A stretch of 64,000 nucleotides of DNA from an uncultured Lachnospiraceae bacterium (GTDB lineage: Bacteria; Bacillota; Clostridia; Lachnospirales; Lachnospiraceae), in contig CACZJF010000008.1 in assembly GCA_902781455.1 (NCBI GenBank), positions 1 to 64,000 on the forward strand. Direction: 5' to 3'. The notes under the pieces are model-generated. The model was not told the DNA's origin. It saw only the letters and a program-made list of their open reading frames with translations, and ran no database searches. The stretch's first letter is position 1. Every line of letters begins with the position of its first letter. Positions 1 through 10,056 of the stretch are shown here, piece after piece. Made by a program: the position numbers and the translations under genes.

Positions 1-17
1 CTTTTGATCCATAAGAA

Positions 18-70
18 GCCCCTCCTGTCGAGATAGTATTTCTGATCAATACTACCAGAACAGGAGGGGT
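18..70. repeat. Long cruciform-like inverted repeat flanked by short direct repeats
   Basis: Positions 19-28 and 60-69 form a perfect 10-bp outer stem (CCCCTCCTGT / ACAGGAGGGG). An inner perfect 7-bp stem (TAGTATT / AATACTA) lies at 34-40 and 48-54. The whole structure is bracketed by near-identical 13-mers, TCCATAAGAAGCC at 8-20 and TCCATAAGACGCC at 71-83. No gene covers it. It could be a strong bidirectional terminator for a gene left of the window, or a small mobile/palindromic repeat whose insertion duplicated its target. Confidence 0.5.
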
Positions 71-120
71 TCCATAAGACGCCGATTATTTACCGCTTAC
101 AACGGTAACTCCGAATGGGC

Positions 121-152
121 AAAAGAAAGCGGGCCTGGCATACACCAGACCC
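121..152 (-). terminator. Rho-independent terminator of the pilus operon
   Basis: Read on the minus strand, an 8-bp stem (GGGTCTGG with CCAGGCCC, one G-U pair; 145-152 and 131-138) is followed by the T-rich run GCTTTCTTTT. It lies about 55 bp after the stop codon of the adhesin gene and closes the minus-strand pilus operon. Confidence 0.75.
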
Positions 153-205
153 ACATTCAAATATTATCTCAGTCTAAATAGTTACGGCAATGCTGCATGA
201 TCCAA

Positions 206-3200
206 TCACAGCTCTTTCACTTTCCTTCTTTGAAGAAGAAGCATTCCTCCGGCCAGGAGCAAAAGAAGAGTACCGAGCAAATAAATGATCCGGGTTCCTG
301 TTCCTCCGGTAGCCGGAAGAACCGCAGCGGGAGTATTGCCAACGATGAAAGCTGCATCTTGATTATCGGTAGCCCTCTCATATGTTACACAGTCAATCTC
401 ATGAGCAGATCCTGATTCATAATTCTGATCCCAGGTCAACTGCGCGGCAGGCCCTTGTTTTTTGAAATAAGAGGCGCTATGCCGAGTTACAACTCCATCT
501 TCCAGCGTAAAGTAGATTTCGTTATCTACCTTAATATAGCCAATTGGCGGCATGGTTTCCTCGATCTTATATTCGCCATCAGTGAGCTTCGAAAACTGCA
601 GCTTACCATCACTGCCTACAGTTGATTCTTTTCCAAATATGCTATACTGAACCGCGCTATTCTCCTCGCCAATAATGCCATCCCATTTCAACAATTTGAA
701 TTTTGCGCCTGTTAACGGAGTCTTCCCCTGCGTTCTCTTCGATTCATCAATCTTTTCGATCCGGATATCAACACAATGCTGATTCTCTATCTTCAGCTGA
801 TACGTGGTTCCATTCCAGCCACTGTCAGTACAACTGATCGATACAGCCTGCTTCCAGTTATATGGTCTGCGTGCATCCTGGAGAGCATCGACCGCATCAG
901 ACTCCTGCTGATTCCAGGCCCAATACGCATTGGTCAGATTCATCTGAATCTCAATCGGAGCATCCAGTTCAGCATATCCTTCCGGCGCTTCCGTCTCAAC
1001 AAGGTAATATGTCGCACCAACAGGCAGCCTGGGCAGAACCGCTGTGCCATTCACCGTCTCGATCTCACCGCCGACTTGAATGACTCTGATCTCTTCATTA
1101 TCGACAGTTATCTTCTCTGATGACGTCTCACCGGTATGAAGCGACCTGTACAGTTTGAATTTTGCAGCATAATTGGTGATCCTGTTACCACTCGTATCCG
1201 TCTTCTCGATGGAAATGCTCTTGTCAAACACGTTGATCACGTGATTGTTTGTACTCAGCATCGTTCCGGTCTCTTCTCCCGGCGAGCCGCCTGGCGTGGT
1301 ATGCCAGCCATTGGCAGGATCGGTCTTAGAAGATGGATTATAAGTCACCGTAAAGGTATACTTCTCGACACCGTTACCTGTAACCTTTGTTTCATGCGGA
1401 CTTGGACGTAGGCCATCTTCTCCAGTCACTGTCTCCTGTCTCGTCAGCTTAATCGTAATTTCACCCACATCATTGTGAGTATAATGACTGTACTGTTTGC
1501 TCACAGTACCACCGCTGATCAGGGTGTTCCATTCCGCAACTGTCAGGGTCTCCAGCCCTTCTACAATACTTCCGAGCTTGAACGTCTTAGACTGACCCTC
1601 AATCTTGCCGCCCAACATCTGATTCTTGGAAGTGATCATTTCATTGGTATCACCAGAAACAACCTTCAGCACATCAATCTTGCTGTACAGATCTTTCAGC
1701 TGTGTCAGCGGGTCAACACTGGTGCCCAGATATACGGTCCATTCTGTGCTGTTCTGTGTCAGTGCAAGTTCTCCCACGTTGACGTACGGCGTATCGAGAG
1801 AGATTATAGGCTTCTGATTATCCCCCAGTATTGTCCAATGATCGTTACTGATTGTTGTAGTCAGTGTATCATCAAAAGTATAGCCCTCCTCAACGACTTT
1901 ACAACTGTCATTCGTGGAAATCGTATTACCGCCAAGGAAGTTCTCCTTCGCCTTCACATAGAAGGTTCCCTTCCACGGACGTTTGCGGGAATCTGAATCC
2001 GTAGGATTCCAGCCGATGTACTGACCCTCCCACGTGATCTTCCATTTCCCGTCAACCTCTTCCCATTTATAGCGGGAATTCCAAGGCGCAAGATTATTAT
2101 AGGTCACTTCGTTGACTTGTGTTCCATCCGCTTTGTAATAACTCGTCCCGCGTGGGATCGGTGTACCATCTGCAAGTACAGGATAGAAGGCATCGTCCAC
2201 TTCATCCGTGATTTTTCCACAGCTGGTTCCATTCTTTACGATAGTCTGTACAATCTCATAGAGGATGTTCTCCAGATCCTCTCCTGATTCGGCCTCAAAG
2301 AACAGCTTGTCCTGTCCATTGTCACTCACGCTGGCAATGTTCTGCATGACGTTGGATCCGCCAACCACATTCTTCGTACTCAAGCCAACGGTTATCAGCT
2401 TGACGCCCTTTGCCTTCAGCGCATCTGCCTGGTCCTTTATGTTCTTCTGTACACCATCATAGTCCTTATTATCCCATGTGATACCTTTGCCTCCGATCAC
2501 AGCTGCACCATCAGTGATCAGAATTGCATAACGCTGTCCTGCAGGTATTGAATCCCAATTAAAGGAGAGAGCGTCATACAAACCCAGATCCTGCCGGGTG
2601 CCGCCATCGGTATCACCCATGTTTACAGTAAAATTCTGCTTCAGAGATCTGAAATCATTCCATTCAAAACCCGCTGGCGGCGTAAAGCCGTTCTCATGCT
2701 GTCTTATTGTATAAGCGGCAAACATCGTATCAGCGACCATGATGTCGTAGTCGCTCCTATTGACCTGATTAACAATGCTGCGCATCGTATTAATCGTATT
2801 CTGCATACCCGCATTCAGGTAATCCACACGCTTACCCATGTTCTTATCCCTGTAGATTGGGTAGGCAAGGGGCACATTGTTTTTATCATTCGAGTCAGCA
2901 TAAAACATGTTCCAGTCAACCAGGTATCTCCTCTCAATAATCTTATCGGGATCAGAATAGGATGCATCTACTGCATACCAGAAACCGTCCTCCTTGTAGA
3001 GGCGGTACATGGTAGATGTCCTGGTCGGGTCACTGATGAAATACAGCGGACCTGATTCGTTCGGAAACGCCCTGTTCAGATTACTCTGAGTCAGAACCAT
3101 GGGGTCGAGATCCTGGATCTTCTCGATATTTGCCGGGAACTGCATGGAGTTGGAGGCGTCCAGTATGAATGCCATGCCGATTTTACCGCTGGGATTCACA

Positions 3201-5956
3201 CGGGCAGATTCTGCACTGATGTCAACCTGATAGATACGGTCATTGTAATTATGAACCTGCGCAGACTTGTCTGCAGACAAGGTCTTTCCTTCCTTCAGTG
3301 ACTTCAACCAACGTTCAAATTCCTCCTTCTTCTCAGTACCAACATTGATCGTGGAATAGGCATTTCCATTAGCGTCAATGGTCTTAGTGGGCATAAATAC
3401 CGCCTGCAATATATCGCCTTCCTTGAAGTATGGCGTCGGTCCCTTACGGGAATCCCAACTCAGCACATCACTGTCTAAGAGTATGCGCTTACCGTTAATC
3501 GTCCAATAACAGAAAGCATATCCATCTTTCGCCTTGGCTGTGATTGTTCTGTCCAGCTGACCGTTATCTTTGGTCTGCTGTTTTCCACAATAAGACGTTT
3601 CCTGGCCGTCATTTACTACAACCACATCGCCCTCACTTGGATTGTTAACGGAGATATAGATGTTCGCCTTTCTAGGAGGGATGAATCTCGCCGTCAATAC
3701 CATGCTCTTTGCGACACTGTCAAACGAAAAAGTTTGATCCAACGAGACAAGCTGACCACTGTCATTATACCATCCACTGAACTGGTAACCTGATTTTGGT
3801 GTCGCAGTCGCACCTGACTGCCCGTCAGAGTAACCATACCTCTGGTTCACGGTTCCTTTGGATATATCCTCAGACTGATAGATGAACAGTTTTTTACCCT
3901 TCTGAGTAAAGTAAGCATAGTATTCTGTAGGATCGTTGGGAATTACCGTCGAATTCGTAATACTGGAAAGCTCCCGAAAAAACCCGTTCTCCTGATACGC
4001 CCAGAAGGCGAACTGATAGCCATCATAGGGGTTGGCTCCAACGCCAACATTGAAATACGTTTTTCCATCATTACGAAGTTTACCTGCCGTGGTTCCTGAT
4101 GTAGGATAACGGTCACCACTTCCGGTAGCGGTAAAGTACTTACTGCTAAGGTTACCCCATCGCTGCCATCCGGAGGTCCAAGTAGCCACGTCCACGCTAA
4201 ATTTTTTTGCCTGTCCTGCAGGTACAGTCGCTTCCCGAATATACAGCCAACGCTGATTATTATTATCATCGCCATATGCACCTTCCGGCGCACTGAAAAA
4301 TCCATCGTATTGGCCATTTTTACAATAAGTCAGGACATTATTATAATTGCTTTTATCGTAAATCCTGTAGTCAGGATTATCACCAGCTTCTATCTTCAAT
4401 AGTGTTGCTTCAGGTTTAGTATCTACCAATAACAAAGTAGTATCAGTTATTTGCAGATATTTTCCATCATATGACTTCAGATAATAAAAGCCATTGTCGG
4501 CATTGTCGGCTTCCAAAGTCCAACGAGCTTTCTCGTCTGAATCTGCTGCTGCTTCACCAACAGATCTAAAACAATGTCTGTAGCCGTCCCAGCCCCAATT
4601 ATCAGCTGTCATCGCCCTCTTTTCTTCGTTATCATAGATGATCACCTGTTTTCCATCGAATTTACTGGGATCATCTGCTTTATCCGTCACCTTGATCGTT
4701 ACTGCTTCCCCATTCCTTAAAGTGATCGTTAGTTGTTCTTCAGTAAAGAAAGGCTTCAAACTTACGAGCGCCCAGTCGGGAGCGGTAAGCTGCGTGGATC
4801 TGATCCTGGCAATGTCCTCCTCCGTCAGTTCCGCAGAGTATTCAACAGTCGTATCCAGTGCATCAACAATTGCCCCAGCAGTAGTGTTTTCACTCACGCA
4901 CACAGGCTTAACCAGACTCTCATCGGAGAAGGTCACGTTTTCGATGTTGTTCATGAACACAGTAAGCTCATCGTCTTCTGTGGCAGGATTTTCCACTACG
5001 ATGTTCAGGATCTTCAGCAGCTCCCGAAGGCTCTGCACTGATCCGCCGACAATGTGGTATTCCAGCGTTTTGCCGTCTACATTATAGTAGAAGTCTACTG
5101 TATACTTCAGTACAAATTCACTGAATCCTTCTGTCACAAATTCAAATCCGGACACCACTTCAAGACCGGTCTTTTTATCAACCGATCCGACTGTGGTAAG
5201 ATCTATTTCCTTTGGTTCCTCCCCTTCGTGAAGGTGATAGAGGTGGAAGTCATGCGCGCCTTTGATGTCATCCGGAAGATTGACGGAAACCTTAAAGCCG
5301 TCCTCATATTCTTCCGTGTCGACATTATCCAGACTGATGTCGAAAACCTGATACTGGGTATTCGCTATCTCTACGTTTCCTTCAGACTGGGCATTAGCAG
5401 GCTTCCCTGCAGACTGGGAATCTGCAGAACTACCTGAATCTGCAGAAGAACCCGTTCCGGCATCCGTGGTACCTTCTTCTTCCACCTTGGTCTCAACAGC
5501 AGCAATTGCCTCTTCGCCCTCAACGATCGCCGCGTCCGCCTCTGCCTCTTCCGGCAGATCACTTCCATCCACAGGACTGATCGTAACGATTTCCCCGGCC
5601 TCTATTTCTTTCAGACCGGTGTTCAGTGTCTCTGCCTCCGTTTCTGCTTCCGTTTCTGTCCCAAGCGGTTCAGAACCATAGCCTGCCAGAGTATCCTCAT
5701 TTGTTTCAGGATTCACGTGAATGCTGATGTCCTGATCTTCACTGTCCCCGAAATGAATCGTGACATCCTGTCCGCTGCCGGCGCCTGCCAGGGCATATTC
5801 CGTGGAAGCTTCCTCCGCAAACATCGAAGCTGCAGATCCGCCGAGCATCGATACAGCGGTTGTCACCGCCAGGAATCCAGACAATAGTTTCCTCAGTCCA
5901 GTTCTGCGCGATGTTCTGTTTCCAGCATCTATATTTTTCCCTGAGTTCTTCATCAT
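206..5956 (-). CDS. Large LPXTG-anchored pilus tip adhesin with vWA and Cna-B domains
   Basis: This 1916-residue secreted adhesin is probably the pilus tip or ancillary subunit. Residues 1-48 form a signal peptide of the long basic type. A Glu/Thr/Ala-rich linker follows near residues 95-115. The 700-800 region has repeats of the InlB/Listeria-Bacteroides type (FSGWYNDSG). A von Willebrand A domain starts near residue 925 with MIDAS motif DASNS and a later ITDGAAV strand. Two Cna-B/SpaA-type domains near 1580-1670 and 1740-1830 carry E-boxes (LVETEAPEGY, KIEETMPPIGY). The C-terminus has LPATGG near residue 1882, a hydrophobic helix and a basic tail. The start is fixed by an AGGAGTCAGTAA ribosome site. 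It is the last gene of the pilus operon, 670 bp downstream of the backbone pilin. Family knowledge: vWA tip adhesins bind host matrix; the actual ligand is unknown. Confidence 0.9.
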   Translation of the reverse strand: MMKNSGKNIDAGNRTSRRTGLRKLLSGFLAVTTAVSMLGGSAASMFAEEASTEYALAGAGSGQDVTIHFGDSEDQDISIHVNPETNEDTLAGYGSEPLGTETEAETEAETLNTGLKEIEAGEIVTISPVDGSDLPEEAEADAAIVEGEEAIAAVETKVEEEGTTDAGTGSSADSGSSADSQSAGKPANAQSEGNVEIANTQYQVFDISLDNVDTEEYEDGFKVSVNLPDDIKGAHDFHLYHLHEGEEPKEIDLTTVGSVDKKTGLEVVSGFEFVTEGFSEFVLKYTVDFYYNVDGKTLEYHIVGGSVQSLRELLKILNIVVENPATEDDELTVFMNNIENVTFSDESLVKPVCVSENTTAGAIVDALDTTVEYSAELTEEDIARIRSTQLTAPDWALVSLKPFFTEEQLTITLRNGEAVTIKVTDKADDPSKFDGKQVIIYDNEEKRAMTADNWGWDGYRHCFRSVGEAAADSDEKARWTLEADNADNGFYYLKSYDGKYLQITDTTLLLVDTKPEATLLKIEAGDNPDYRIYDKSNYNNVLTYCKNGQYDGFFSAPEGAYGDDNNNQRWLYIREATVPAGQAKKFSVDVATWTSGWQRWGNLSSKYFTATGSGDRYPTSGTTAGKLRNDGKTYFNVGVGANPYDGYQFAFWAYQENGFFRELSSITNSTVIPNDPTEYYAYFTQKGKKLFIYQSEDISKGTVNQRYGYSDGQSGATATPKSGYQFSGWYNDSGQLVSLDQTFSFDSVAKSMVLTARFIPPRKANIYISVNNPSEGDVVVVNDGQETSYCGKQQTKDNGQLDRTITAKAKDGYAFCYWTINGKRILLDSDVLSWDSRKGPTPYFKEGDILQAVFMPTKTIDANGNAYSTINVGTEKKEEFERWLKSLKEGKTLSADKSAQVHNYNDRIYQVDISAESARVNPSGKIGMAFILDASNSMQFPANIEKIQDLDPMVLTQSNLNRAFPNESGPLYFISDPTRTSTMYRLYKEDGFWYAVDASYSDPDKIIERRYLVDWNMFYADSNDKNNVPLAYPIYRDKNMGKRVDYLNAGMQNTINTMRSIVNQVNRSDYDIMVADTMFAAYTIRQHENGFTPPAGFEWNDFRSLKQNFTVNMGDTDGGTRQDLGLYDALSFNWDSIPAGQRYAILITDGAAVIGGKGITWDNKDYDGVQKNIKDQADALKAKGVKLITVGLSTKNVVGGSNVMQNIASVSDNGQDKLFFEAESGEDLENILYEIVQTIVKNGTSCGKITDEVDDAFYPVLADGTPIPRGTSYYKADGTQVNEVTYNNLAPWNSRYKWEEVDGKWKITWEGQYIGWNPTDSDSRKRPWKGTFYVKAKENFLGGNTISTNDSCKVVEEGYTFDDTLTTTISNDHWTILGDNQKPIISLDTPYVNVGELALTQNSTEWTVYLGTSVDPLTQLKDLYSKIDVLKVVSGDTNEMITSKNQMLGGKIEGQSKTFKLGSIVEGLETLTVAEWNTLISGGTVSKQYSHYTHNDVGEITIKLTRQETVTGEDGLRPSPHETKVTGNGVEKYTFTVTYNPSSKTDPANGWHTTPGGSPGEETGTMLSTNNHVINVFDKSISIEKTDTSGNRITNYAAKFKLYRSLHTGETSSEKITVDNEEIRVIQVGGEIETVNGTAVLPRLPVGATYYLVETEAPEGYAELDAPIEIQMNLTNAYWAWNQQESDAVDALQDARRPYNWKQAVSISCTDSGWNGTTYQLKIENQHCVDIRIEKIDESKRTQGKTPLTGAKFKLLKWDGIIGEENSAVQYSIFGKESTVGSDGKLQFSKLTDGEYKIEETMPPIGYIKVDNEIYFTLEDGVVTRHSASYFKKQGPAAQLTWDQNYESGSAHEIDCVTYERATDNQDAAFIVGNTPAAVLPATGGTGTRIIYLLGTLLLLLAGGMLLLQRRKVKEL

Positions 5957-6626
5957 TTACTGACTCCTGTTTTCTGTACAATCGCCTGTTTGTGCATATT
6001 ACGTAAACTCTGACAAATACCACACCATCCGATATCATTTACCGGATAACGGCGTATCCTCCCGAAAAAGATCAGATGGTGTCGTATGAATCAGAATAAA
6101 TAAACATCACATCAACTCAACTGAGTCACTATGGCATCTTATGTTTATCCAACTATGACGCCTTCTTTGTACTTATTTAAACATTTTTACTTTCTGCTAA
6201 ATCAAGGCGGTCCCTCATGGCGTTGATCAGATGCCCTAGGCCCGCCTTAATAAACCTCCTGTATTCACAGCCCGAACCTCTTCATCAGATCGCATGCCTG
6301 CGTTGATGCGGTGCGGGATTACAAGCTATCCCTCCAGGTTCACGCTGCAAATAAACAAGATAAAATGCATTTTATTTTGTTGTAGGATTTCTATATACAC
6401 TCAACCAAAAGCAAGTACGTCTATCTGCTTTGTGGGTGCGCGTCCATCAGGGGTTTGGGCACGCTTGATGCTAAGCAGCACACTCAGCCTTCTCTATGGT
6501 TTTACTGAATCTCTTTTGTTATCTTACCCAGTTGTTCTGTTGTCCTGGGCCGGGCTGCAGGCTGTCTGCAGCCCAGACCAGGGTGTCTTTCAACTGTGTT
6601 CAATCATAGTGTCTGTTTGTTACTGA
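5957..6626. other. 670-bp gap between backbone pilin and adhesin genes
   Basis: No credible gene is seen here. The gap holds a strong stem-loop at 6544-6582 just after the backbone pilin stop, a perfect 16-bp palindrome (ATAAAATGCATTTTAT) at 6360-6375 and AT-rich sequence at 6080-6200. I could not identify a convincing -35/-10 pair ahead of the adhesin, so whether it has its own promoter or depends on read-through is open. Confidence 0.5.
6544..6582 (-). promoter_or_regulatory. Stable stem-loop behind the backbone pilin gene
   Basis: On the minus strand CCTGG / CCAGG forms an outer stem. A perfect 9-bp inner stem (GGGCTGCAG with CTGCAGCCC, 6566-6574 and 6552-6560) lies across a 3x3 internal loop. 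There is no U-tract, so full termination is unlikely. Inference: it stabilises the upstream pilin message or attenuates read-through, giving many shaft subunits per tip adhesin. Confidence 0.55.
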
Positions 6627-8447
6627 TTACTGCTGTACCCTTCTCCTGGAGATCAGGACGATCGCAGCTGCCAGAACAAGGAGTCCACCGATTACGTAAA
6701 AGATCGTGGTACCCATGCCACCAGTGCTGGGAAGTTCAACACCTTGGGTGTTGGTCAGATCAGAATCATGCGTCGTGGTGGTGGTCATGGTAGTAGTATG
6801 CGGGCCATCATGGTTGAAGCTGTACTGGGTCTCAACAACCTGACTTGCAGGCAGAGCACCATATTTATCATTCTGACTATCATACACGCTTACGTTGTTG
6901 ACTTTCACCTTATAATAATCAAGGGTATCAACTGTATAGCCCTTAATCTTAATGCCATTCTCTTCGGTGTCAGCAACTGTCTGTGTTTGATAGTGCGCTT
7001 CGATCTCAATGTGAACTATACGCTCGTCCTTGACATAACCGCCGGGAGCACTGATCTCCTTGAGGTAATAATTACCCGCTGCCAATCCCTTGAAGGTAAT
7101 TACACCATCATCAGTGGTAGTAAAGGTCGCACCATCCGGATACAGGCTGTTAGTATAAGGGGTCGCGCAATTCGCATCAGTATACAGGCCGAAGGTCGCT
7201 CCAGCCAGAGGATGACGCTCGGTTGTTGTATCCCATGCGCTGACCTGTTTCTTCTGAACAACAGGCTTTCCATCCTCATCAACACCAACCTTCACAAGCT
7301 CGAAGGTCTTGCCGTTATCGCTCTCCTGGCCAACAGCCTTCGCACCGATGGAGAAGGTGTAGTGGTTGGTACGGTCACGCATGGCGGCCTTCTCTTCATC
7401 CGGGCCATTAGCGTAAGTCACGGTAACAGTGTTGTCGTCCTCGTTCAGGTTGAATGCGGCAGTATTGGTAATAGTACCCTTGTACTGAATGTGCACCGGC
7501 ACAGCCGTAACATTGCCGGCCAGCCAAGTATTTTTAAACGTTACAGTGTACTCACCATTGTTGCCGCCTGTAGCAGTCACAGAGAAGATGTCGCTGTCGT
7601 AGGCCACTTTACCATCGGCAGCAGTCTTAGCATAAGTCTTTGCAGTCGCACCGGAACCCAGAGTGACCTCAATGGAATCAGCGTTCAGGTTGATACCATC
7701 GGTCTCGATGTCATCTTTAATGACGAACGACGGGTTCTTGTAGCTGTCCAGGAACACCGGGATAGTGGTGTTCACATCGAAAGTAACTTCCTGGCCAACA
7801 TAACTGTTAATAGCAGTTTGCAGTTCTTCGTCTGTATCAGAGGTAGTCTTTGTCAGTTCGATGTGCTGCCTCTTAGCAATACCTGTACCATAGGTTGCAG
7901 TACCTGCATTGATAGCGTTACTATCATTATCGTCGAAGTCTGCAGAGACGAATACCGGGTTGTAGACATACTCAGGAGTGCCGGCAGTGATGACTGCCAT
8001 ATAGAGGCCCAGATTAGCTGTATCGGTCGCAGAAGCAACGGTATAGCTAAAAGAGCTATCTCCTGACGCGATTGTACCGGTAGCCTTCGTAGCTGGTGCA
8101 CCAGTAGCAGCCGCAGTCATCGCAGCAATCGCATCCGCTTCTGTCTGATCGATACCATTAACAATCGCCGCTACGACTTCCTGCGCACGATTGGTATTAT
8201 CATCGTTATCAGCAGGGAAAACGGTGGTATTGCCAGTCAAATCAGTAAAACCTGTAGCAAGCTGCCACTCACCAGCAGTCTGATTCCAAGTCAACACCTG
8301 ATAGAGTTTATAGGCATCGCCTGCCATAAGTCCATCAACGGTAACTGCGGTGTCCATATTGACCGCAGCCATTGCCGGAGCAGCGATCGCCAGCAACATG
8401 GCAGTCGCCAAAACCAGAGCAAAACTCTTCTTAATTGTTTTCTTCAT
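6627..8447 (-). CDS. Pilus backbone (shaft) pilin, SpaA-type, LPSTG-anchored
   Basis: A 606-residue secreted pilin. I chose the ATG at 8447 (MKKTIKKSF) because it follows AAGGAGAGACAA; a start six codons upstream would lack a ribosome site. The signal peptide ends near AMAAVNM. The N-terminal domain contains the stretch VYNPVFVSADF, where the polymerising lysine motif of SpaA-like pilins often lies, although no textbook YPKN is present. A Cna-B domain near residues 400-470 carries the E-box YLKEISAPGGYV for intramolecular isopeptide bonds. The C-terminus has LPSTGG, a membrane helix and RRRVQQ. Position next to a class C sortase supports a polymerised shaft role. It is followed by a stable stem-loop rather than a terminator. 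Confidence 0.9.
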   Translation of the reverse strand: MKKTIKKSFALVLATAMLLAIAAPAMAAVNMDTAVTVDGLMAGDAYKLYQVLTWNQTAGEWQLATGFTDLTGNTTVFPADNDDNTNRAQEVVAAIVNGIDQTEADAIAAMTAAATGAPATKATGTIASGDSSFSYTVASATDTANLGLYMAVITAGTPEYVYNPVFVSADFDDNDSNAINAGTATYGTGIAKRQHIELTKTTSDTDEELQTAINSYVGQEVTFDVNTTIPVFLDSYKNPSFVIKDDIETDGINLNADSIEVTLGSGATAKTYAKTAADGKVAYDSDIFSVTATGGNNGEYTVTFKNTWLAGNVTAVPVHIQYKGTITNTAAFNLNEDDNTVTVTYANGPDEEKAAMRDRTNHYTFSIGAKAVGQESDNGKTFELVKVGVDEDGKPVVQKKQVSAWDTTTERHPLAGATFGLYTDANCATPYTNSLYPDGATFTTTDDGVITFKGLAAGNYYLKEISAPGGYVKDERIVHIEIEAHYQTQTVADTEENGIKIKGYTVDTLDYYKVKVNNVSVYDSQNDKYGALPASQVVETQYSFNHDGPHTTTMTTTTTHDSDLTNTQGVELPSTGGMGTTIFYVIGGLLVLAAAIVLISRRRVQQ

Positions 8448-8541
8448 TTGTCTCTCCTTTTCCATAGTTGTGAAGTTTCTGATAGCTGCTATATATCAAA
8501 GCCTTCCCCTGTAGATGGCTAATGATACCTTTGATAATTGG

Positions 8542-9975
8542 TTACTGTACCAGGTTCGATGCCTGGGTCTTGAATTCGATCTTGCAGGTGATCTTTGTGC
8601 CTTCAGCATTCAACTCAGCGATCTCCTCCGTGAAGGTGACGCGGATTACGCCTGTATTATCGATCGCGTAGTTTGCGATGACTCTTTCGTCTGCGTCGAC
8701 GATCTCGCCATAAGACTCATCTACGCTCGTGACTTCCTTCGGGATCTGGTAGATCAGAGTCCGCATCTCCTGGCTGAGCGTTTCCGGCTGCACAGTGTAG
8801 GTCACACGGAATCTCAGTGTCTGGTCTGCATCGACTACGATAGTGCCGCTCTCAGCGGTTTCTGCCGAATCCCAGCCATCCTCGGTCTTGATCTCAAGTC
8901 CTACGGAGTCGATCCACTTCTCGTCCAGTTTCTCCCCTTCTGTCTCTACATAAACGTCGTCTTTCGATTTCTCACGGATCTCGGAGCCCTGGGTCTCAGA
9001 CTCGAGCGCCTCTGTTTCTGCTTCGTCTGGTGCTTCTTCTGTCTCAGGAGCTTCGGTCTCCACGGATTCCGTTTCAACTGCTTCAGTCTCTGCTGCCTCT
9101 TCTGTTTCAGAAGCCATCACTTCCGTCTCAGCAACTGTTCCTTCTGTTTCCGCTGCAGCTGCTTCGGTCTCAGGGACTGCTTCTTCCGTCTCAACAGCAA
9201 CTGCTTCTGTCATAAGTGTCTCGGAAGCTTCTGTCTCCGACGCTCCAACGATCTCAGCCGCTGCGGCTTCCTCGGTTGCTTCAGTCTGTACTTCTTCCGC
9301 AGGTGCTTCCACCGCTTCGGTCTGTACTTCTTCCGCAGGCGCTTCCACCGCTTCGGTCTGTACTTCTTCGGCAGGTGCTTCCGCTGCTTCGGTCTGTACT
9401 TCTTCTGCGGGTGCTTCCACCGCTTCAGTCTGTACCTCTTCCGCAGGCGCTTCCACCGCTTCAGTCTGTACTTCTTCCGCAGGCGCTTCCACCGCTTCGG
9501 TCTGTACTTCTTCAGCCGTATCTGCCTGATCCGCTACGATCATGTCTTCGGCTATGCCGCCTGCAAGGACTGCATCGTCCGCATCATGCGCATCTTCCGT
9601 TTCATCTTCATCTTCTGCGGGGATTGCGTCGGCAGGCTTTTTCTCTTTGTCGTTCACTTCTTCAATCAGCGGAACGTCATCATAGTTTTCTTCCTGCACG
9701 TAGGACTGCTCATCACCCTCAAAATCCTCGAAGAAAGCATCCGCCTGCACCACATCGTCATCAGATACGATGAAGTCCTCGTTCGGATCCATCTCATCGA
9801 TGCCTTCCTTCGTCATCGTCTGAGCAGGATTCATGAGGACATAGGTTGCACCTCCGGCTGCGATGATACCAGTCACGCAAAGCGCGCTGACCAGCGCACG
9901 GAGCTTTTTGTGATGCTGCCGGATCGACTTCACATCGCCTGTATAATCGTCCTTATATTGTCTCTTCTTTCCCAC
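8542..9975 (-). CDS. Membrane protein with 12-residue Glu/Thr/Ala repeats, possibly truncated pilus accessory
   Basis: A 477-residue protein of unknown function. It begins with GTG at 9975 behind GGAGGTTTCAA. A basic N-terminus precedes one membrane segment (residues 25-47). After an acidic stretch come seven copies of a 12-residue unit (consensus EEVQTEAVEAPA), then further ETEA-rich sequence to about residue 340. The last 120 residues look like a beta-rich Ig-type adhesin domain (TLRFRVTYTV, DNTGVIRVTFTEEI), which in related surface proteins continues into more domains. Here TAA stops it abruptly at 8542 with no sorting signal, so loss of the C-terminal part is possible. It sits between the signal peptidase and the backbone pilin, 94 bp before the latter. 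An inverted repeat (TATCAAAG / CTTTGATA) lies at 8494-8536. Confidence 0.7.
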   Translation of the reverse strand: MGKKRQYKDDYTGDVKSIRQHHKKLRALVSALCVTGIIAAGGATYVLMNPAQTMTKEGIDEMDPNEDFIVSDDDVVQADAFFEDFEGDEQSYVQEENYDDVPLIEEVNDKEKKPADAIPAEDEDETEDAHDADDAVLAGGIAEDMIVADQADTAEEVQTEAVEAPAEEVQTEAVEAPAEEVQTEAVEAPAEEVQTEAAEAPAEEVQTEAVEAPAEEVQTEAVEAPAEEVQTEATEEAAAAEIVGASETEASETLMTEAVAVETEEAVPETEAAAAETEGTVAETEVMASETEEAAETEAVETESVETEAPETEEAPDEAETEALESETQGSEIREKSKDDVYVETEGEKLDEKWIDSVGLEIKTEDGWDSAETAESGTIVVDADQTLRFRVTYTVQPETLSQEMRTLIYQIPKEVTSVDESYGEIVDADERVIANYAIDNTGVIRVTFTEEIAELNAEGTKITCKIEFKTQASNLVQ

Positions 9976-10056
9976 TTGAAACCTCCATTTTGGTTCTTAC
10001 AGCTTGCCTCTTCAGGAGTATACGAAGAACTCTCCGGAAAGGATTGCCGAAAACAG

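Noticed and set aside
6360..6375. 16-bp palindrome as an operator for the adhesin gene
   Set aside because: It is perfect but lies 400 bp from the adhesin start with no recognisable promoter beside it; AT-rich palindromes of this size are not strong evidence alone.
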